18,365 nucleotides of DNA from positions 1 through 18,365 of the forward strand of contig JAITAJ010000181.1 in the NCBI GenBank assembly GCA_031284185.1, read 5' to 3'. The first letter of the stretch is position 1. Every line of letters starts with the position of its first letter. Below the pieces are notes generated by a model that was not told the DNA's origin, ran no database searches, and saw nothing but the letters and a program-made list of their open reading frames with translations. Both the position numbers and the translations under genes were made by a program. The DNA comes from Accumulibacter sp. (GTDB lineage Bacteria; Pseudomonadota; Gammaproteobacteria; Burkholderiales; Rhodocyclaceae). This document shows positions 14,515 through 18,365 of this stretch, piece after piece.

Positions 14515-15342
14515 ATGAAAGCAGCTCGGATTCTCGGCGCGCTCGGCGCCGCCGTCTTTCTTGCCGGCGTATCCGCCGCTCATGCCGACGCGACACTCGA
14601 CCGCGTCAAATCGCGCGGAACCGTCGTCGTGGGCGTCATACTTTCCGGCCCGCCCTATGGTTACATCGATCCGGCAACGCAAAAACAGGCCGGACTCAAC
14701 ATCGACCTGGCCGACGAAATCGCCCGGCGGCTCGGCGCCAGGCTGGAAACCGTGGCGGTGACGCCGGCCAACCGGGTCCAGTTCCTTCAGCAAGGCAAGG
14801 TTGATCTCTTGATCCCCAACATGCAGCTCAATCCCGAGCGCGCCGAAATCATGGGTTACGTTCCGACGCCCTACGGGGACGCCGGCGGCGGATTCATCAC
14901 GCGCAAGGGCAGCGGGATCACCCAATGGAAGGATCTGAAGGACAAGACCGTCTGCGTTTCGCAGGGCAGCAATTACGCCAAGCCGCTGGCCGAAGAATAC
15001 GGCGCCAACGTCAAGGGCATGCCCTCGCAACCCGATTCCCTGCTGGCATTGAAGGCCGGAAGCTGTTTCGCCTCGGTCCATGACAGCGCGGGGCTGCACC
15101 TGCTGGTGGAAGACAACCCGGAATGGAAGGATTTCGAGCTGCCGATCGCCACGGATCTGATTCCGCTGCCGTCGGTGATCTGGGTGCGCAAGGGCGAGAA
15201 GGACATCGAGAACGTGCTCGACGGCTTCGTTCAGGATTGGTATCGCACGGGCTGGCTCTTCGAGGTGACGCGCAAGAACCGTATCAAGATCACGCCCCTG
15301 CTCGAAGAGTGGCAAGCCAAGTATCCGGCGGCGAAGAAGTGA
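14515..15342 (+). CDS. Periplasmic substrate-binding protein of an amino-acid-type ABC importer
   Basis: 275 aa of the SBP_bac_3 type. The signal peptide is residues 1-24 (basic start, then LGALGAAVFLAGVSAAHA), with likely cleavage after AHA-24. The mature chain starts with the usual TLDRVKSRGTVVVGV. Other family marks are PPYGYID, GLNIDLADEIARRLG, VDLLIPNMQLNPERAEIMGY (Arg109 at the place where the ligand carboxylate is usually bound) and TPYGDAGGGFI. Two cysteines (147 and 184) could pair in the periplasm. It captures a polar amino acid or similar compound; the exact substrate cannot be read from sequence. The RBS AAGGAGGAA is very strong but partly self-complementary to the leader. It is the first gene of the operon. 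Confidence 0.9.
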   Translation: MKAARILGALGAAVFLAGVSAAHADATLDRVKSRGTVVVGVILSGPPYGYIDPATQKQAGLNIDLADEIARRLGARLETVAVTPANRVQFLQQGKVDLLIPNMQLNPERAEIMGYVPTPYGDAGGGFITRKGSGITQWKDLKDKTVCVSQGSNYAKPLAEEYGANVKGMPSQPDSLLALKAGSCFASVHDSAGLHLLVEDNPEWKDFELPIATDLIPLPSVIWVRKGEKDIENVLDGFVQDWYRTGWLFEVTRKNRIKITPLLEEWQAKYPAAKK

Positions 15343-15370
15343 AAAAATCCAGACGGCGCTTCAAGGCGAC

Positions 15371-15396
15371 GCGCTCCGCCAATCCTCGCGGGGCGC
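15371..15396 (+). promoter_or_regulatory. Intercistronic hairpin between binding-protein and permease genes
   Basis: GCGCTCCGC (15371-15379) pairs with GCGGGGCGC (15388-15396), nine pairs including one G:U, with an 8-nt loop. Hairpins at this place in importer operons often stabilise the upstream binding-protein message, giving more binding protein than permease. The stem abuts the ATG at 15397, which argues for the later permease start at 15421. Confidence 0.45.
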
Positions 15397-15420
15397 ATGA
15401 TTCGGGTGGGGAGCCTCGGC

Positions 15421-16164
15421 ATGTCTGAATCCTGGCTGCCCGCGTTCGTCGCCGCCGCCAGATCGGTCGGCCTGAATTACGGTTTTCTGCTCAACGCCTT
15501 CGAGCGCGCGGCATGGATCGACGGCGTCGTGGTCAGCATCGAGCTGTCGGCCCTGGGGATCGTGAGCAGCCTCATCGTCGGCATGGTCATCGCCGCGGCG
15601 CTGACCTCGGGACGTCCGTACCTGGACAGGCCGGCGCGCGCGTTCGTCGAACTCGTGCGCAACACGCCGACGCTGGTGCAGATTTTCTGCGCGTTCTTCG
15701 TCGTCAACATGCTCATCAGCCAGGCCCTCGGCGGCCCGCAGAACAACCCGCTGACCGCTTACGCCTGGGTGGTGATCGTGCTCTCGCTGCACTACGGCGC
15801 GTATCACGCCGAAGCCTTGAGGGCCGGCATCGAAGCGGTTCCCCGGGCCATGCGCGAATCGGCGGTCTCGCTCGGGTTTTCCAGGCGCGAGATACTGACT
15901 CACGTCGAATTGCCGCTGGCCGTCCGTTTCGCTTGGCCCTCGCTGGTCAACAACATGGTCGATCTGGTCAAGGCGACGTCCCTGGGTTCGGCGATCGCCG
16001 TCGGCGAGGTGACTTACGCCTCCCTGATGATCTGGGTGAATGGAGACAACGTGCTGGAACTCATGATCTTCATCCTGCTGGTCTATGCCGCGCTGACGCT
16101 GCTCGTCGCCGGGCTGGGAACGCTGGTGGAAAACCGTTTGCGGATGCCGGGCTATGGCCAGTGA
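15421..16164 (+). CDS. Amino-acid-type ABC transporter permease (first subunit)
   Basis: 247 aa and an integral membrane protein with about five helices (about 33-62, 85-105, 113-133, 180-205 and 210-236). The EAA loop that docks on the ATPase is at about 131-167: EALRAGIEAVPRAMRESAVSLGFSRREIL then ELPLA. The HisM/GlnP-type N-terminal VELVRNTPTLVQ is present. ATG 15421 has GGGGAG about 9 nt upstream; an in-frame ATG at 15397 lacks an RBS and abuts a hairpin. It overlaps the next permease by 11 bases, consistent with translational coupling and a heterodimeric membrane domain. Confidence 0.9.
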   Translation: MSESWLPAFVAAARSVGLNYGFLLNAFERAAWIDGVVVSIELSALGIVSSLIVGMVIAAALTSGRPYLDRPARAFVELVRNTPTLVQIFCAFFVVNMLISQALGGPQNNPLTAYAWVVIVLSLHYGAYHAEALRAGIEAVPRAMRESAVSLGFSRREILTHVELPLAVRFAWPSLVNNMVDLVKATSLGSAIAVGEVTYASLMIWVNGDNVLELMIFILLVYAALTLLVAGLGTLVENRLRMPGYGQ

Positions 16165-16957
16165 AGACATCCTGACCCTGAAAACATCCCCCTCCCCCCG
16201 AGTCCTTCCCCGGATTCCGTCGATCGTTCTGTGGATCGGCGCCGTGGCGCTGGCTTGGCTGGTGCTGGCGCATTTTTACCGGGACACGATGAGCACCCTC
16301 TGGGCCTGGGCGCCGCTGCTCGCCGGCGGTTTGCGGATGAACGTGCTGATCAGCGTGCTGGCCATCGCCATCGGAACGGTGCTCGGCGCGATCGTCGGCG
16401 CGCTGGAGCTTTCCCGCGGACGATGGATCGGCGCGCCGGCCAAGGCTTACGTGCAGGTGTTCCGCAACGCGCCGATCCTGGTGCTGATCTTCTTTGCCAC
16501 CTATGTGTTTCCGTTTGAAATCCGTTTCGGTTCGACCTACCTGCCGTTTCCCGACTGGATCAAGGCCACGATCGGCCTGGCGCTGCCGGCCTCGGCTCAC
16601 ATCGCCGAGATTTTCCGGGGCGCGATTCTGTCGATCACCTCGGCGCAGTGGGAAGCCTCGGCCTCGCTCGGTCTTTCCCGCTCGCAGACCCTGCGCTGGG
16701 TGATCCTGCCGCAGTGCGTGAAGCGCGTGCTGCCGCCGTGGATGAATCTTTACGCGATGATCACCATGAGCACCACGCTGGCTTCGCTGGTCGGCGTGAC
16801 GGAGCTGCTCGAATCGGCCAAGAACGCCACCAACACGGTCAACCGCACGGACTTCACGATCATCATCTACCTCGCGGTGCTGACGCTGTTTTTCCTCTAC
16901 TGCTATCCGATCACGCGGTTTACCGCCCGTCTGGAACGCAAATACGCATTCCACTGA
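16154..16957 (+). CDS. Amino-acid-type ABC transporter permease (second subunit)
   Basis: 267 aa. The N-terminal helix is at about 23-40, then helices at about 63-85, 105-122, 135-152, 195-215 and 235-252. The EAA loop spans about 151-187 (AEIFRGAILSITSAQWEASA, then SLGLSRSQTLRWVILPQ), and VFRNAPILVLIFF is the typical family segment. It is about 20 residues longer at the N-terminus than the first permease because of a cytoplasmic extension and extra TM helix. It starts within the end of the first permease gene and is followed by the ATPase gene after 23 bases. The two subunits probably form the translocation pore. Confidence 0.9.
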   Translation: MASEDILTLKTSPSPRVLPRIPSIVLWIGAVALAWLVLAHFYRDTMSTLWAWAPLLAGGLRMNVLISVLAIAIGTVLGAIVGALELSRGRWIGAPAKAYVQVFRNAPILVLIFFATYVFPFEIRFGSTYLPFPDWIKATIGLALPASAHIAEIFRGAILSITSAQWEASASLGLSRSQTLRWVILPQCVKRVLPPWMNLYAMITMSTTLASLVGVTELLESAKNATNTVNRTDFTIIIYLAVLTLFFLYCYPITRFTARLERKYAFH

Positions 16958-16980
16958 TCGCCATCGAAGAGACCCGATCC

Positions 16981-17748
16981 ATGTCTGAGTCCAACGCCTC
17001 GCCAGAGCGGCCGCCGCTCGTCCGGTTGAGCCAGGTTCATCTTTCCTTCGGCAGTAACCACGTGCTCAAGGGCATCGACCTCCGGGTGCGCCAGGGGGAC
17101 GCCGTGTCGATCATCGGCCCGTCGGGGTCGGGGAAGTCGACCATCCTGCGCTGCATCAACGGACTGCTGACGCCGGAGCGCGGCGAGGTCGTCGTCGGCG
17201 GCACGCCGGTACATTCGCTCAGGACCGAGGCCGAACGCATCGCGCTCAGGAAGCGCATCGGTTTCGTCTTTCAGCAGTACAATCTGTTCCCGCATCTGAC
17301 GGTGTTGCAGAACATCGTCCTCGCGCCGACCCGGATTCTCGGCCTGGAACGCGAGACCGCCGAGCGCGAGGCGCGCGAACTGCTCGCCAAGGTGCGTCTC
17401 GCGGACAAGGACGACGCCTATCCCGGCCAGTTGTCGGGCGGCCAGCAGCAGCGCGTGGCGATTGCCCGGGCGCTGGCCATGCGCCCCGATCTCGTGCTGT
17501 TCGACGAAGTGACCTCGGCGCTGGACCCGGAAACCGTCGGGGAAGTGCTGTCGGTCATCCGGCAACTGGTCGAGGACGGCATGACCTGTCTCCTGGTGAC
17601 GCACGAGATGCGCTTCGCCGAGGAAGTCAGTCACGAGATCGTGTTTACCGAGGGCGGCGAAATCGTCGAACACGGCACGCCGCGGGACATCTTCCACGCG
17701 CCGCGCAACCCGCGCACGCACGCCTTCATCAACGCTTTGCGCAATTAG
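16981..17748 (+). CDS. Amino-acid-type ABC transporter ATP-binding protein
   Basis: 255 aa, the usual size for GlnQ/HisP-type ATPases. Walker A GPSGSGKST is at 46-54, the Q-loop at 98-99 in FVFQQYNLFPHLTV, the signature LSGGQQQR at 151-158, Walker B LVLFDE at 171-176 (followed by VTSALDPE) and the switch His208 in VTHEM. All residues needed for ATP hydrolysis are present. The frame is open further upstream, but the homology starts at MSESN (16981), which follows the permease stop. It powers the two permeases encoded just before it. Confidence 0.93.
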   Translation: MSESNASPERPPLVRLSQVHLSFGSNHVLKGIDLRVRQGDAVSIIGPSGSGKSTILRCINGLLTPERGEVVVGGTPVHSLRTEAERIALRKRIGFVFQQYNLFPHLTVLQNIVLAPTRILGLERETAEREARELLAKVRLADKDDAYPGQLSGGQQQRVAIARALAMRPDLVLFDEVTSALDPETVGEVLSVIRQLVEDGMTCLLVTHEMRFAEEVSHEIVFTEGGEIVEHGTPRDIFHAPRNPRTHAFINALRN

Positions 17749-17758
17749 GGAGAAGTTC

Positions 17759-18365
17759 ATGATCGACCTGTATTTCTGGCCCACGGCCAACGGCATCAAG
17801 ATTCCGATCCTGCTGGAAGAACTCGGCGTGGATTATCGTCCGGTCGCGCTCAACGTCCGTGTCGGCGAGCACCGGACCGAAGCCTTCCGCAAGCTCAACC
17901 CCAATCTGAAGATCCCGGTGCTCGTGGATGACGACGCGGGGGACGGGAGCGCGCCGGTGACGGTGTTCGAGTCGGGCGCGATCCTGCTGTATCTCGCCGA
18001 AAAACATGCCCGCTTCATTCCCGCCGCGGCGCGGGACAGGCTGCAGGCGCTGGGCTGGCTGTTCTGGCAATCGGCCCATGTGGCGCCGGCGTTCGGCCAA
18101 TACGTCCGTTTCGTCGAACAGGTATCCGAGCAGGTCTCGCCGCCGCTGCTCGACGCGGCGCGCGCGGAGCTGAACCGGCTCTATGGCGTGCTGGAGACGC
18201 GCCTTGCCGAGTCGGCCTATCTGGCCGGCGATTATTCGATTGCCGACATCGCCGTATTTCCGTGGATACAGCCGCGCCGTCATGGGCGGCGATTGGCCGA
18301 CACGCCGAATCTGGCGCGCTGGCACGCGGCGGTGCGCGCGCGCCCGGCGGTCGAGAAGGCTTACC
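17759..18365 (+). CDS. yfcG: Nu-class (YfcG-like) glutathione S-transferase, cut by the right edge
   Basis: 202 codons are visible. The thioredoxin-fold N-terminal domain starts MIDLYFWPTANGIK; Thr9 and Asn11 stand where YfcG/YghU enzymes have their glutathione-contacting T-x-N motif. LNPNLKIPVLVD (cis-Pro) and FESGAILLYLAEK (Glu71-Ser72, gamma-glutamyl binding) follow. The helical C-terminal domain has LQALGWLFWQSAH and YSIADIAVFPW. The resemblance to E. coli YfcG, a glutathione-dependent disulfide reductase, is strong by eye, and the visible part is nearly the full expected length. RBS GGGAGAAG precedes the ATG. It starts 10 nt after the ATPase stop, so it belongs to the importer operon. 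This suggests a thiol or sulfur-related substrate, which is inference. Confidence 0.85.
   Translation, partial: MIDLYFWPTANGIKIPILLEELGVDYRPVALNVRVGEHRTEAFRKLNPNLKIPVLVDDDAGDGSAPVTVFESGAILLYLAEKHARFIPAAARDRLQALGWLFWQSAHVAPAFGQYVRFVEQVSEQVSPPLLDAARAELNRLYGVLETRLAESAYLAGDYSIADIAVFPWIQPRRHGRRLADTPNLARWHAAVRARPAVEKAY

Noticed and set aside
14257..15315. Minus-strand open frame (352 codons) opposite the binding-protein gene
   Set aside because: The plus-strand gene has a signal peptide, RBS and family motifs, while the antisense product has none.

Overview
The window looks like a high-GC proteobacterial chromosome segment. A betaproteobacterium, perhaps of the Rhodocyclales, fits best: the periplasmic Do-type protease, the polar amino-acid ABC importer and the YfcG-like glutathione transferase are all of proteobacterial type, and the intergenic DNA carries heptameric CTTCTG-type repeats. 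The taxonomic call is an inference from gene style, not a database result.

Layout. Bases 1-245 are mobile-element debris: the C-terminal tail of an IS5-type transposase abutting the truncated N-terminus of a second, oppositely oriented transposase-like gene. Bases 245-381 hold two blocks of degenerate 7-bp repeats around a small hairpin. A DegP/DegQ-like serine protease (473-1918, +) follows, with a paired TTAAGTC motif at one-helical-turn spacing upstream. It converges with a long minus-strand signalling block, and a perfect GC-rich hairpin lies between them.

The signalling block (14176 down to 1989, all minus strand) reads, in transcription order: an OmpR-type response regulator (13505-14176); a receiver/HD-GYP protein, a probable c-di-GMP phosphodiesterase (12018-13160); a 69-aa unknown (11772-11981); a dCache hybrid kinase HK3 (8592-11765); a 197-aa cysteine-containing possible sensor (7812-8405); a soluble hybrid kinase HK2 (5685-7793); and a membrane hybrid kinase HK1 (1989-5618). 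HK1, HK2 and HK3 are paralogues sharing HisKA - HATPase - receiver - HPt and a further C-terminal helical module after the HPt. HK1 and HK3 also carry a degenerate receiver without a phospho-acceptor Asp. The simplest reading is a multi-input phosphorelay: three kinases with different sensors (periplasmic Cache, membrane/PAS-like, and a separate cytoplasmic protein) passing phosphate through their HPt domains to the HD-GYP and/or OmpR-type regulators.

Divergent from this block, on the plus strand from 14515, is a compact operon. It encodes a periplasmic amino-acid-type binding protein, two permeases, an ATPase, and a nu-class (YfcG-like) glutathione transferase cut by the window edge. A structured leader (a palindrome, then a hairpin that can cover the Shine-Dalgarno) precedes the first gene, and a hairpin separates the binding-protein gene from the permease genes.

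The parts least explained by known families are the 197-aa protein paired with HK2, the common module after the HPt domains, the 69-aa ORF, and the structured 13260-13500 intergenic segment. I saw no tRNA, rRNA or CRISPR array.
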